Positions 13,090 through 33,345 are shown, counted from the stretch's first letter. The stretch is DNA of 64,000 nucleotides from Amorphochlora amoebiformis (GCA_054601695.1 BAAHQB010000415.1:1-64000), one strand, 5' to 3'. Notes: generated from the letters alone by a model not told the origin. A program made the numbers and translations.

Positions 13090-13462
13090 TCATAAAGACT
13101 GGGGCTCTGTCATCGTCAGCAAAACTTGCTGTGAGTACGCACGTATATGAGATAGTTTGTCGATAGCATGGGGTACTACCTGAGCAGGAACAGGGTTGTT
13201 AAATCGGGCCAAAGTCTGCGGAATGCATAACAGGATGAGAAATATCCAACTTGTGTTACTTTACCACGTTCTCGTGGCCAGATTTGACGATAGATGGTCT
13301 CTAAATGGTAGTTACCTGGTCGACATTGGCCTTCAACTGGCGCAAGCCCCCGAGGAGGGATGCAAGGGAAAAACTCTTGGAGAGAGCGGTAGGCATAGGA
13401 TGCTGGTTGTTTCGACACAGGGTGAAATCTGGCGAAAGGGCGGGGAGTATAATATCTTGCAT
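13090..13462 (-). CDS. Small two-exon gene, unrecognised helical protein
   Basis: Proposed exons on the minus strand are 13462-13316 (ATG at 13460-13462, 49 codons) and 13215-13090 (41 codons plus TGA). The donor reads GACCAG/GTAACT and the acceptor CCGCAG/ACTTTG, both phase 0, with a 100 bp intron. The product is about 90 residues. A helical segment (LASLLGGLRQLKANVDQ) runs across the junction into TLARFNNPVPAQ and a second amphipathic segment. A second donor-like site (CTCAG/GTAGTA) means the 3' part could be spliced differently, possibly on to the frame around 12885-13050 upstream of the repeat ORF. I do not recognise the family. The two frames joining in phase are the main support. Confidence 0.45.
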
Positions 13463-14285
13463 GTGAACAAAACGCTACCCGCGCGTGGCGGCATAAATTG
13501 GCCTGAGAGTTGTTAAAACCGACGCCGGCGACGTATTAATTTGGAAACGGGTATATATACGTTCTAGACGTTGGGAGAGAGTTGGGGAGTTTCGCCAATA
13601 TATGACCGGGCCGCGGGCCAGCGGCTATGTTGTTCCACGGCTACATGCGGTGGTATTACTGACAACATTAGTGCTCGCATGCACTCGATCCATTCTATTA
13701 GGCTAGTCTAGTGGGCGAGGTCTGGAAAGGTCTAGTGTAGGTAAATCCTGCTGGATCTTGGGCAACTGGAGGTACAGCTTAAGATTCGATGGGAAAAGAC
13801 TCCAACCCACTAGCGTACTCGACCACTGACATTTAGTTGAATTCAAACGAGAATCGCATCCATGTTGTATTCTGGCCTAATAGTACCATTAGGGTCTACA
13901 TTTGTTTTAGATGAAAGGTGATGTAATTGGTCCAGGTTGTCATAGTGCGGTCTCGCTACTACGCTACCTTAGCGCGTTCCCGAATTTCCAATTCATCATC
14001 ATTTAAGATTTTAAATCAAAACAGTGGAGCCACAGGAGCCGCCCTAGGCCATAGGAGAGCTTATACCCACCAAATACAACTAAACAGTTTTGAAGACAGG
14101 ATTCCATTGATAGGCTTCTTTTGTGTATCCTGGAATCTCCCCTCCCACGTCTTACTCTCGCATTATCCGACTCACTCAGAGAATGTGCGATATCTCTCGA
14201 TGATGAAATGACCGACAACAGACAACACTAACCGATTTCATACACTCAGAAACCGAATTGTGCTGCAACTATGCTTGTGTATAAA
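13463..14285. other. Non-repetitive stretch, no supported gene
   Basis: About 820 bp of mixed-composition DNA upstream of the small minus-strand gene. Frames at 13927-14211 (plus) and 14003-14218 (minus) overlap each other and neither has clear splice or domain support. It may contain the promoter and 5' leader of the 13462 gene. Confidence 0.5.
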
Positions 14286-15539
<1,254 letters not shown>

Positions 15540-16009
15540 TACTAGATACGGCTATATAAAGATATACACTATAGACGGTATATAGGTAGATACTCACTGT
15601 AGCGACTACTAATAGTAGATGTATAATATTATCTAAATGATATATATCTAGTATATATCTACTGTCCGTAGTGTCCCTACCCTACATCCTACGTAGACTA
15701 CCTAACCCGACACCGATAGAGTTCCAGACTGTTGTGACGTTTGGGTAGTTGGAGTTTGTTCTTCTGGGAGGTTTTAGCAAATTTTGAACCTGGCCCCGGG
15801 TTCCGGTAGGATCTACTCCTGATTTCTGATTAGGCGCTACCTTTTTGTCGTCGAACACCTGCTTCTAGAGAGGCTTGGGTGTGGGCCGCATGCATCGCTA
15901 TGTGCTTCCTCTACATTCCCAATGGCTCGCCTGTACGGCCGGAAGCTATCCTCTTCACCCTTGAATTCGAGGAAAGTGTTAGAGCATCAATTTAGATAGC
16001 ATAGATAGA
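15540..16009. other. Unique stretch, CTAG-rich at its left
   Basis: 15535-15680 is dense in CTAG and TAGATA motifs. 15690-16009 is higher in GC and non-repetitive, without a supported gene. Confidence 0.5.
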
Positions 16010-18294
<2,285 letters not shown>

Positions 18295-18410
18295 GTGAAT
18301 GATAATCAATCATTCTTCTCTTCAACCTATATGTTATTAAATGTATATACAAATGATAATCATTCTTCTCTTCAACCTATATGTTATTAAATGTATATAC
18401 ACATATATGC
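18295..18410. repeat. Direct duplication of ~54 bp
   Basis: A segment starting near TCATTCTTCTCTTCAACCTA and ending in AAATGTATATACA occurs twice in tandem, starting at 18309 and 18361, before the next (TA)n array. Confidence 0.9.
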
Positions 18411-18421
18411 AAATATGCATA

Positions 18422-18464
<43 letters not shown>

Positions 18465-18490
18465 CATTGTATATAAATATATTATATATT

Positions 18491-18548
<58 letters not shown>

Positions 18549-18555
18549 CACATTG

Positions 18556-18590
<35 letters not shown>

Positions 18591-18605
18591 TACATAATAT
18601 ATATT
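18411..18605. repeat. (TA)n arrays
   Basis: AT arrays broken by duplicated ATTGTATATAAATATA segments. Confidence 0.9.
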
Positions 18606-19794
18606 GATCCCTACACAGGTGTTTGGGATGTTTGGTTAGCGTAGTAATATTCACCGGTTGTTCCATAGACTTGTGTTGACATTACACTACGAAGGTGTTG
18701 GTGTTACCATTTTACTACTAAGGTAGACAATTAGGGTTAGGGGGGTGCAGTAGGGCGGCTCATGGGTCGAGGAGGGGAGCTTTGGGTGGGTCAAATAGGC
18801 TACAGTACGCTCATTTCGTTTGGGGTTAGGGTTAGGCATACGCATGCGCATACGCATACGCAATAATATTACGCAGACGCACACGCAGACGCATACGCAC
18901 ACGCACACGCGCGCGTTTGATGGTCCCTGAATGGGTTGGGGTATGTGTTCGTGTTGATTTGCGCGATTGGTGGTCCCATTGAGGGTATGTTGTTTGTGTT
19001 TTCGTTCTGTGCATCGCTTCATTTGTCCAACCACTGTCTGTGTGTGTGTGTGTGTGTGTGTTATGCATTATTCGTCCTAAGAATGCGTCGAGGTGTTAGA
19101 TGCATATTCTAGATATTGGCTTTTTAGCGTGCTATTGCTATGCATATCTTTCTCATATCGACATGTGTCCACCGAAATTTGTCCTGTCACTATACATTGT
19201 CACAACTGTCACTATGCATTGTCACAACTGTTTATCGAAACCGTGACTTTCGCGGCTAGTCACAGTCTGTTCATGAGCCAGATGTCGGGTGGGCAATGGA
19301 AAGTGCATGCGTGTTCCGGTGCTTGCATCGTAATAGCGTTCGTCTTTGGGGCGATTGGATTTGGAGGTGAGGATCAAAGTCAACCCCCCCTCCTATATTT
19401 CTATACTGTTTGTTTTAATTTTTTTTTTTTCGCGGTTTCGGTGGGTGGCTACCCATATCGTTTTGTATGACGTTACTACGAGTCGCGTTATTCTTTATGA
19501 ATGAGAGAGATTGAACACATGAAATCCCAATCGTCGCATCTTTGGATTTGTTGCACTCCACCCAGATCTTTTCCCTCTCATTTATCTTTCTCTAAGCTCT
19601 TTCGCTACTTCGCTTCCTTTCTCCGTCCGCTTTTCTCTCTCTCTCTAGCTCTCTCTCTCTCTCTCTCTCCCTCTCTCTCTCTCCACTCGCTCTTTCTCTC
19701 ACCCTCCCTCCCCCCACATTTTGCATCTATGGGTATTGAACCATTTTCATAGTGCGGGAAGCCTTTGAATATACTGGTTGAAGAGACAGCAGTG
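18606..19794. other. Unique stretch with short interstitial telomere-like motifs
   Basis: TTAGGGTTAGGGGG at 18731 and GGGGTTAGGGTTAGG at 18821 are short TTAGGG-like islands. A GCATACGCA/GCAGACGCA hexamer run lies at 18837-18912 and (GT)n at 19040-19061. A (TC)n-rich block spans 19625-19700. The plus-strand frame at 19093-19470 has no ATG start and no domain, so I do not call it. Confidence 0.5.
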
Positions 19795-19990
19795 ATCTCT
19801 GTTGGTGTTGTTACAGGAAGACACAACCGTGATTCATCTCTGTTGGTGTTGTTACAGGAGGACCAGATACTCATCTCTGTTGGTGTTTGTTACAGGAAGA
19901 GCAAATAGTGACCTCTGTTGGTGTTGTTACGGGAAAGGGCAACGGTGATCTTTGTTGGTGTTGTTACAGGAAGAGACAACACTCATCTAT
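19795..19990. repeat. Five ~38 bp repeats with CTGTTGGTGTTGTTACAGGA
   Basis: Units start near 19796, 19838, 19876, 19914 and 19950, each with TCTGTTGGTGTTGTTACAGG or close variants, then a variable 12-20 bp tail. Each unit contains TTACAGG, which looks like a 3' splice site. Confidence 0.85.
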
Positions 19991-22382
<2,392 letters not shown>

Positions 22383-22760
22383 TGTGCAGGTTGTTTGAAA
22401 TAGAATTTGTGTTGTAAGTAGAAGTATGTTTGCAACTAACTGTTTGCTTTGTAAGTAGATGTGTATGTTTGCAACTAAGTGTTTGCTTGCTTGGTTGTCT
22501 TGTTTGAAGTAGAAGTATGTGTGTACGTACAACTATGCTTGCAACTGTTTGCTCGCTTGCTTAGAATTTGTGTTGTAAGTAGAAGTATGTGTGTAAGTAG
22601 AAGTATGTTTGCAACTAACTGTTTGCTTTGTAAGTAGAAGTATGTGTGTAAGTAGAAGTATGTTTGCAACTAACTGTTTTGCTTGCTTGCTTCTCTTGTT
22701 CGAAGTAGAATCTGTGTGCAAGTAGAACTATGCTTGCAACTGTTTGCTTGCTGGCTTCAC
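22383..22760. repeat. GTAAGTAGAAGTATGTTTGCAACTAACTG tandem family
   Basis: Units of GTAAGTAGAAGTATG, TTTGCAACTA and TGTTTGCTTGCTT alternate eight or more times with variable order. Related sequence occurs at about 41615-41680. Minus-strand frames here are repeat translations. Confidence 0.8.
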
Positions 22761-23415
22761 TTGTCTACAAAACCTACGCACACGCCATTTATGACGTTTG
22801 CTGCGGGTTCACTGTGTCAATGTCGTAACATCACGACCTGTTACCTAATACTCGGCAGCCTTCGGTAACCGGGTTGCTATCGATTACTACCGGATAAGAC
22901 GATCTCCAAGAATCTCCGGAATCTCCAGCGTTCTCCGGCTATCTGCAGTATAATTACGACTATGCTTGAACACGCTATGGATATCTGTACTCTTCGAACT
23001 GTGTCCCCAACGACAGCCAGCCATAGTATAAACCTCCTCATAGTATAAACCTCCTCATACTATAAACCTCCTCATAATATAAACCTCCTCCCAATGTGTC
23101 ATCACATGTTATCGGGTGTCTACAATATCTGTTACGTTTAGTACCCTCCAACACCAGTTACATTTACTAGCCTCGCGTAACACATGGACTCAATTTCACT
23201 TGTCAATGCCATGTACTGCTCATATGACCGATACGGTTGCACTACCCACGGCTGAGAATATCGCTCTATCATTCGTCATCTCCCATTGATTTGTCGTAGC
23301 CATGGGTGAGAATATTCCTTTATCATTCGTCATTGGGAATATTCCTTTATCATTCGTCATACTCCATACTCCAAACGACTTGAATCAATCTCTACAACAC
23401 CGTCCAGCCATACCG
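22761..23415. other. Unique stretch with dispersed-repeat copy 3
   Basis: 22862-23010 is a partial copy of the family at 16010 and 35110 (ATCTCC-x-AGAATCTCCGGAATCTCCAGC). 23025-23088 has four TATAAACCTCCTCATA units. 23303-23360 has a GGGAATATTCCTTTATCATT duplication. No gene is supported. Confidence 0.55.
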
Positions 23416-23436
23416 TTACGCTCACAATATATATAT

Positions 23437-23487
<51 letters not shown>

Positions 23488-23514
23488 TGTGTACAATATA
23501 TATACATATATATT

Positions 23515-23590
<76 letters not shown>

Positions 23591-23696
23591 CATATGTATA
23601 TGTATGTATACTTTTCTAGAGCCATCCACCAACCCGAACACCAACAAGGACTACTTATACGCTAACAATGTTACCTATATACGTATATACATATAC

Positions 23697-23760
<64 letters not shown>

Positions 23761-23783
23761 GTATATCATATATTTTTGTATAG

Positions 23784-23814
<31 letters not shown>

Positions 23815-23937
23815 AGTATATATATCGTATATATATCGTATATATACACACATGTATATGCACACATATATATACACATACACACACATATATATATTTA
23901 TATATATATATATATATATATATTTAAATATACACAT

Positions 23938-23988
<51 letters not shown>

Positions 23989-24184
23989 CATATATATACA
24001 TAATATATATGTATATATGAGATTATATATTTGTTTCTCCCCGTATGTATTACATATACTATCGGAATGTATAAATATCAATGCTTATATCAAAACTCAG
24101 AGCCATCGACCAACTAGAACACCTACAAGGACTCCTCATAAGGTAACAACGTTACAAAAACACACATACACACACACGCACACA

Positions 24185-24263
<79 letters not shown>

Positions 24264-24272
24264 TTTATACAT

Positions 24273-24305
<33 letters not shown>

Positions 24306-24311
24306 AATATA

Positions 24312-24403
<92 letters not shown>

Positions 24404-24524
24404 GTGTGTGTATGTGTGTATGTGTGTATATGTGTGTATGGTATAGATATTTAGAGCCATCGAGCAAGTCGTACACATACACCTACACCTACACCTACAA
24501 CGACACCTCATACCCTAACATCGT

Positions 24525-24600
<76 letters not shown>

Positions 24601-24609
24601 GTAACTCGT

Positions 24610-24668
<59 letters not shown>

Positions 24669-24703
24669 AGGAGAATATCTTTTCCTTTCTGCTTTATATA
24701 TGT

Positions 24704-24779
<76 letters not shown>

Positions 24780-24790
24780 GTGTGTGTGTG

Positions 24791-24868
<78 letters not shown>

Positions 24869-24880
24869 ACATATACATAG

Positions 24881-24945
<65 letters not shown>

Positions 24946-25031
24946 TCAGGGGCATAGACCAAGTCGAGCACCTACAAGGACTCCTAATAGGGTAAATAAA
25001 TTACTTATATCAATATACACATATATAACTA

Positions 25032-25065
<34 letters not shown>

Positions 25066-25071
25066 TTATAT

Positions 25072-25169
<98 letters not shown>

Positions 25170-25345
25170 ATTATATATATATATATATATATATAAATAT
25201 ATATAAATGTATACATAGTTGTTCTCTTTGTAAATGTAAATACAACATGTATGTATGTGTGAGTATATATATATATATATATATGTTTATATATATATAT
25301 GTATATATATATAAACATATATATATATGTATGTATATTATATAT

Positions 25346-25424
<79 letters not shown>

Positions 25425-25585
25425 ATATATACATATATATATATATTTATATTATATATATATATATATATATATGCTTTGGCTTGCGCTTTCGTGTTTC
25501 CGAGAGTCTCCCGCTGTGCGGACTACACCTTCAATATATATATACACATACATATATACATACATACATATATATATATACATAC

Positions 25586-25616
<31 letters not shown>

Positions 25617-25620
25617 TGTT

Positions 25621-25652
<32 letters not shown>

Positions 25653-25657
25653 TACAT

Positions 25658-25695
<38 letters not shown>

Positions 25696-25708
25696 ATACA
25701 CACACACT

Positions 25709-25846
<138 letters not shown>

Positions 25847-25917
25847 ACATATATATATATATATATATTTTTGTATATATATTTTTATCGTTCTGCATTA
25901 TATGTATATGATATATG

Positions 25918-25968
<51 letters not shown>

Positions 25969-26091
25969 TTATATTTATATATGGGTGTAAATTATATGAT
26001 ACGTGCATATATATATATACAAATTCAGAGCCATCGACCAACCCGAACACCTACAAGGACTCCTCATAGGGTAACAATGTATTATACATAC

Positions 26092-26160
<69 letters not shown>

Positions 26161-26237
26161 TATATATTTGTATACATATTCAGAGTCGTCGACCAACCCG
26201 AACACCTACAAGGACTCCTCATAGGGTAACAACGTCA

Positions 26238-26270
<33 letters not shown>

Positions 26271-26374
26271 GGATATAAATTATATAATACATACACATAC
26301 GTGCATATATATACATATTCAGAGTCGTCGACCAACCCGAACACCTACAAGGACTCCTCATAGGGTAACAACGT

Positions 26375-26421
<47 letters not shown>

Positions 26422-26577
26422 GTATATATAATATATATATGTAGATGTGTATGTATATGTATATATGTATGTATTTATTATATAAATTATATATATATAT
26501 GTGTATAGATATATATGTATTTATATTGTGTATAAATATATGTATATATGTAATATATATATGTATACATATATATG

Positions 26578-26747
<170 letters not shown>

Positions 26748-26846
26748 GTGTATATATATGTGTATATATATATATATGTATTGATGTACTTATTGAGAGG
26801 CATCGAGCAACGCGAACACCTACTAGGACTCCTCATAGGCTTACGA

Positions 26847-26893
<47 letters not shown>

Positions 26894-26929
26894 TACATAT
26901 ATTGTTAGGTTAGTGATATGGTTTGAGCA

Positions 26930-27440
26930 TTAGCAGTTCATGATTTGCTTGAGGCGTTTGAGTCATGGCGTTTGGGATAACATATCACCATGCCATTTGG
27001 GATATCATATCATATCATATGACCATCGTTACGTTTGAGTCATGGCATTTGGGATATGGTATCACTATAGTTACGTTTGAGTCATGGCATTTGGGATATC
27101 ATATGACCATCGTTACGTTTGAGTCATGGCATTTGGGATATGGCATCAGTATCATTACGCTTGAGTGCTGTTTTTTAGGATATGATATGACTATAGTTAC
27201 GTTTGAGTCATGGCATTAGTGATGTTTTTGGGATACGATATCACTATCGTTAACTTTGCCAGTTGAGAGGCGTTTGAGGGGTGTTTGTTTGGGATACGAT
27301 CATATCAATAATAATATCGTTAACTTACCACTTGAGACTAACTTGAGAGGCGTTTGAGTCATGTTTTTGGATCATATCAATATCGTTATCTTACCACTTG
27401 AGAGGCGTTTGACTCATGTTATTTGGGATATGATATCAAT
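26930..27440. repeat. Tandem family around TTTGAGTCATGGCATTTGGGATA
   Basis: About nine imperfect units of 40-60 bp with TTACGTTTGAGTCATGGC, ATTTGGGATAT and ATATGACCATCGTTACG blocks, more diverged to the right (from 27230), where GTTAACTTACCACTTGAGAGG becomes part of the unit. Confidence 0.85.
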
Positions 27441-27802
<362 letters not shown>

Positions 27803-27885
27803 GTCTGTGTGTGTTGTGTGTGTGTATGTATAAATAATATATATTTCATTTAATATATATATATATATATTTATATATATACATA

Positions 27886-27949
<64 letters not shown>

Positions 27950-28067
27950 TTAGACCCGACGACCAAGCCGAACACCTACAAGAAGTCATTATAGGGTAAC
28001 AAAGTCATCTAAAACACCAAACGATATGTTAACAGACCATGTTTGCACATGTGGTTACACACAATAT

Positions 28068-28510
28068 ATGTGTATGTTTACAGACCCTATCTCTGTATGT
28101 TTACAGACCCTATGTGTGTATGTTTACAGACCCTATGTGTGTATGTTTACAGACCCTATGTGTGTATGTTTACAGACCCTATGTGTGTATGTTTACAGAC
28201 CCGCTGGCCAACTCGAAGCCCGTCCAAGTCTTCAAACCAGGTAGGAGTACGAACGATAAACAGAAACGATACCACACACCATAACAGAAACCATAACAGA
28301 AACCATAACAGAAAGTATGGTAGAAACGATCTTAGAAACCGTGTTAGAATCGATCTTGGAAACCGATCTTTCAAACCATGGTCGAGTCGATCTTTCAAAC
28401 CATGCTCGAATCGATCTTTTAAACCATGCTCGAATCGATCTTTCAAACCATGCTCGAATCGATCTTTCAAACCATGCTCGAATCGATCTTTCAAACCATG
28501 GTAGAAACAT
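28068..28510. repeat. 23-24 bp minisatellites
   Basis: 28068-28203 holds six copies of a 23 bp unit TGTGTATGTTTACAGACCCT plus ATG. 28283-28325 holds CATAACAGAAAC 12-mers. 28350-28505 holds about six copies of a 24 bp unit built on CATGCTCGAATCGATC plus TTTCAAAC. The 24 bp period keeps a frame open on both strands, which explains the long frames here. Confidence 0.9.
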
Positions 28511-28576
28511 CTTAAAAGCCAACCCATATCAGAAAACAATCTTAGAAACCATACTAGAAACAATATTAGAAAGCAG

Positions 28577-28661
<85 letters not shown>

Positions 28662-28681
28662 TCATATATATATATATATAT

Positions 28682-28728
<47 letters not shown>

Positions 28729-28761
28729 GTTTTTTATATACATATACACATATGTATAGTA

Positions 28762-28798
<37 letters not shown>

Positions 28799-28820
28799 GT
28801 ATATGTATACATATTATATT

Positions 28821-28857
<37 letters not shown>

Positions 28858-28971
28858 TAATAGGAAACAGTTGTGTGCAAGAACGAGTTGCTTATTACCA
28901 TAACAGGGGGAAAGGTTATATCAATATGTATATAATAATAATAATAATAATAATAATATATATATATATAA

Positions 28972-29011
<40 letters not shown>

Positions 29012-29072
29012 GCACATAAATTACATTTATTTATGAATATATGTGAATAGATCTTTGAAATATATATACATG

Positions 29073-29112
<40 letters not shown>

Positions 29113-29172
29113 ACATAATATACTTACTCAAGTATGCTAAGATGTTATGTTTAATACATTAACATATGCACA

Positions 29173-29220
<48 letters not shown>

Positions 29221-29335
29221 CATATATATATATATACATATATTAAATACATATACATACACATACATACATACATATATGTGTGTGTGTATACCCATAC
29301 ATCTGTCACAGATAGAAAAGTTGATGAGTATGAAT
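28511..29335. other. AT arrays, no gene seen
   Basis: (TA)n at 28576-28655 and 28990-29005 and many shorter arrays, (TAA)n at 28937-28957. A short unique patch at 28855-28930 has no supported frame. Confidence 0.7.
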
Positions 29336-29775
29336 AATACACCCCGTGAGGCATGTAGCCACGTAGCCACGTAGCCACGTAGCCACGAAGCCACGTACAG
29401 CCAGCCCTAGATATGAATATGAAGGCCTTATATCCATAACCCATGCATCTAGACTCCAGCTGAGTGCAAAGAGATGTCTATCCAGCCGTAGATTATAGAT
29501 ATGAATATGAAGGCCTTATATCCATAACCCATGCATCTAGAATTCAGCTAGCCCTAGATTATAAATATGAATATGAAGGCCTTATATCCATCACCCATGC
29601 ATCTAGACTTGAGCTATTTGCCCAGAGATGTCTACTAGCCCTAGATTATAAATATGAATATGAAGGCCTTATATCCATAACCCATGCATCTAGACTTCAG
29701 CTAGCCCTAGATTATAAATATGAATATGAAGGCCTTATATCCATAACCCATGCATCTAGAATTCAGCTGTGTGCC
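29336..29775. repeat. GTAGCCAC 9-mers and five ~65 bp units
   Basis: 29358-29395 has four ACGTAGCC(AC) units. From 29405 to 29768 five copies of a block with GATATGAATATGAAGGCCTT, ATATCCATAACCCATGCATC and TAGACTYCAGCT occur, some separated by a GCAAAGAGATGTCTA spacer, so short (~65 bp) and long (~85-100 bp) units alternate. Confidence 0.9.
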
Positions 29776-29903
29776 AAGAGATGTCCAACCATAGCGTCAT
29801 CTTCCAACGAGAAGTTCACTTCCATTATTCAGACTGCATGGACCTCGGTGAGCAAGCATATCACACAGGAAAGAAGACAAACGAGCTGAGGCTGAGAAAA
29901 GAC

Positions 29904-29904
<1 letters not shown>

Positions 29905-29952
<48 letters not shown>

Positions 29953-30440
29953 CACTGACAAAGAGAGAGGAACACTGACAAAGAGAGAGAAAAAGGCTGA
30001 GAAAGAGAGGAGGGAGAGAAAAGAGTAGGAGAGAGGGAGGGGTAGAGAATAAGAGTAAGAGAGAGGTAGAGGTAGAGAGGAAGAGTGGGAGGGAGGGAGA
30101 GGGAGAGAGAAAGACTGGGAGGGAGGGAGAGGGAGAGAGAAAGAGTGAGAGGGAGGGAGAGGGAGAGAGAAAGAGTGAGAGGGAGGGAGAGGGAGAGAGA
30201 AAGAGTGAGAGGGAGGGAGAGGGAGAGAGAAAGAGGGTGACAGAGCAAGAGGGAGAGATAAAGAATGGGGCAGAGAGAGGGAGAGAAAGAGATACAGACA
30301 CAGCAGACACACCTTTCAATCTATTAGTCAGAAGAGAGAGGGAGCTACTTTAAGAGAGAGGGAGCTACTGTTGAAGAGAGGGAGCTAGTGAGGAAGAGAG
30401 GAAGAGATGGAGAGAGGCTCTTTCAGGGAGAGGGGTAATA
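29905..30440. repeat. (GA)n and 30 bp purine minisatellite
   Basis: (GA)n at 29907-29948, then about ten imperfect copies of a 30 bp unit (GGGAGGGAGAGGGAGAGAGA plus AAGAGTGAGA) to about 30240. The strand is almost purely purine, so triplex-prone. Minus-strand Ser/Leu/Pro frames are translations of it. Confidence 0.9.
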
Positions 30441-30530
30441 AATATCTTTTACTCACAAAAGAGAGATTGTATACATATAATACCATGATATATACTTTAA
30501 AAATACAAATGTATGTATATTATAAATAAA

Positions 30531-30590
<60 letters not shown>

Positions 30591-30634
30591 CAAACGTATA
30601 TATATATATATATGTATTATATCTACATATATAC

Positions 30635-30670
<36 letters not shown>

Positions 30671-30793
30671 AAGGAGAATATATGCTAACATAAAAAAAAA
30701 GTGCTGTAGATATTATAAGCATAATATGTACATACATCCCTATCGATATCTACGAATCGACCTGTTTCATCTCATACTGTAACCATCTATCTA

Positions 30794-30841
<48 letters not shown>

Positions 30842-30910
30842 ATAAAGTGTGTGCCTGTATGTGTGTGTTTTTGTACATGTGCAGATTAATTATATGCGCT
30901 TTTGAAATAA

Positions 30911-30955
<45 letters not shown>

Positions 30956-30982
30956 TATGAAGTTATATTGAATGCAATAATA

Positions 30983-31038
<56 letters not shown>

Positions 31039-31103
31039 AAGTTATATTGTAGGTAATAATATGTGTGCATCATATACATATATATATATATATATATACA
31101 TAT

Positions 31104-31151
<48 letters not shown>

Positions 31152-31225
31152 CTATATATAGATGAATGTGTCACATGCCTACGGGTGGGGAAGGCAATAA
31201 GTAAGAATACATAACGGAAAAATAT

Positions 31226-31269
<44 letters not shown>

Positions 31270-31393
31270 TCCAAAAATTGTATTACATGTGTATATGTAT
31301 ATGTATGTATGTATACATGTGTATGTCTGTATATGTGTATGTATGTATACGTCTAAAAAATGTATTGCGTGTGTATATGTATATGTATATATC

Positions 31394-31428
<35 letters not shown>

Positions 31429-31490
31429 GTATGTATATATGTATGTATGTATGTATATATATATATATATGTGTGTGTGTGTAATATATA

Positions 31491-31539
<49 letters not shown>

Positions 31540-31618
31540 CATATACGCTGCGTGTGATGACGATAGATTTGTGTTTTATATATAATAATAATATATATAT
31601 ATATATATATATATATGT

Positions 31619-31699
<81 letters not shown>

Positions 31700-31790
31700 C
31701 ACATATATTTCTATATATATATATATATATGTATATATTATACATATACGCTGCGTGTTGATGACAATAGATTTGTGTTTTTATATTACA
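30441..31790. other. AT arrays with duplicated flanks
   Basis: Mostly (TA)n. ACATATACGCTGCGTGTGATGA with its neighbours occurs at about 31536 and 31741. Segments with GAAGTTATATTGAATGCAATAATATGTGTGCAT recur at 30959 and 31038. No gene. Confidence 0.7.
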
Positions 31791-32158
31791 ACTACACCAA
31801 CAAATGCTTTCACATACAAATATGCCCGCATGTACACATCACGTAATTATATTATTACTATATTTCCGTAACATATGCACACAATGATACCCAAACACTT
31901 GTAACCATACGAACACATGCACGCAATAATAACGTAAAACCACATGCACGCTATACTACCCTAAGACTTCCGGTTCTAACTATACGAACACATTGCAATA
32001 GCGTAAGATTGTAGGATTCTAAGCATACAAACACATGCACGCAATATATTCCCTAAAACTTCCGATTCTAAGCATACGATAGTGTATAATGTGTAATCAA
32101 TTGTATACGAAACTACTAAAATGTACATATATACAAAAACTTGTGTAATCAATATGCA

Positions 32159-32210
<52 letters not shown>

Positions 32211-32575
32211 TATTATATATTTGAAAGAAGGTATAGCAAGTGTGTATGGGGTGTTGTTTGTGTCCTGTTGGCGGTCTAGTGTGTATAGGGTGTTGTTGTA
32301 TCCTGTTGGTGGTCTATAGCACGTGTGTATTGGGTGTTGTTTGTATCCTGTTGGTGGTCCATCCCTAGCGCGTGTGCGTAGGGTGTTGTTTGAGTTCTGT
32401 TGGTAGTCTATCCATAACACGTGTGTATAGATAGGGTGTTGTTGTTTGTATCCTGTTGGTGGTCTAGGCATAGCACGGTTGTTTACGGTGTTGTCTATAT
32501 CCGGGTGGTAATCAATCTATCCATAGCACGTATGTTTACGGTGTTGTTGTATCCAGCTGTTGGTCTATCCATATC
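31791..32575. repeat. Two tandem families (ACATGCACGCAATA; GGTGTTGTTTGTATCCTG)
   Basis: 31870-32080 has about four ~60 bp units with ATACRAACACATGCACGCAA and TAARACTTCCGRTTCTAA. 32235-32570 has about six ~60 bp units with GTGTGTATAGGGTGTTGTTT and GTATCCTGTTGGTGGTCTA. Confidence 0.85.
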
Positions 32576-33345
32576 TCTATCGATCCTCATCCTCTCTTCA
32601 TGCGCTGTCACCCTGCGCTATCTAAGATACTTTACAGGTTTCTCGTCCCCTCTCTTTCTAGCTTCCTCTGTTTCTCTCTTTCTCTCTTCCTCTCCTCTTC
32701 TTATCCTCTCTTTCTCGCTTCCTCTCTTTCTCGCTTCCTCTCTTTCTCGCTTCCTCTCTTTCTCGCTTCCTCTCTTTCTCGCTTCCTCTCTTTCCCGCTT
32801 CCTCTCTTTCTCGCTTCCTCTCTTTCTCGCTTCCTCTCTTTCTCGCTTCCTCTCTTCCAGTCTTCCAGTGTTCCGGTCTCATTTGCCTATCTCAGTCTTG
32901 GTGGTCTTCCACCCTTGTATGAGAACGGACTCTATATCTTCCCTCCCTTGCATAAGATCCCTCTCTATCTCACTCTTGCTGGCCTTCCTCCCTTGTGAGG
33001 TATGCGATCCCTCTCTATATCTCACTCTTGCTGGCCTTGCCTCTCCCTTGTACACGTTCTCTCAATCGTCTATCTCACTATTGCTGGCCTTGTCTCCCTT
33101 GTCTGCAATCCCTCTCTTTCTTTCAATTCTTTTTCTAACCCTGCAATCCCTCTCTCTCAATTCTTTTTGTAACCCTGCAATCCCTCTCTCTTTCTCAATT
33201 CTTTTTGTAACCCTGCAATCCCTCTCTCTCTTTCAATTCTTTCCTAACCCTGCAATCCCTCTCTCCCTTTCATTTCTTTTCCTAACCCTGCGATCCCTCT
33301 CTCTCTTTCAATTCTTTTTCTCTCGCGCTCTTGGATCTGTGTTCG
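32576..33345. repeat. CT-rich minisatellites
   Basis: 32690-32855 is built from a ~17 bp CCTCTCTTTCTCGCTT unit. 33100-33320 has about six units of AATCCCTCTCTCTTTCAATT plus CTTTTYCTAACCCTGC. The plus-strand 315-codon frame across this interval is a translation of these repeats. Confidence 0.9.

Noticed and set aside
13927-14218. Overlapping frames on both strands
   Set aside because: Neither strand shows a domain, a clear splice partner or composition bias that separates it from chance.
19093-19470. 125-codon plus-strand frame with hydrophobic stretches
   Set aside because: It has no ATG start, contains internal short duplications and a poly-T run, and has no recognised domain.
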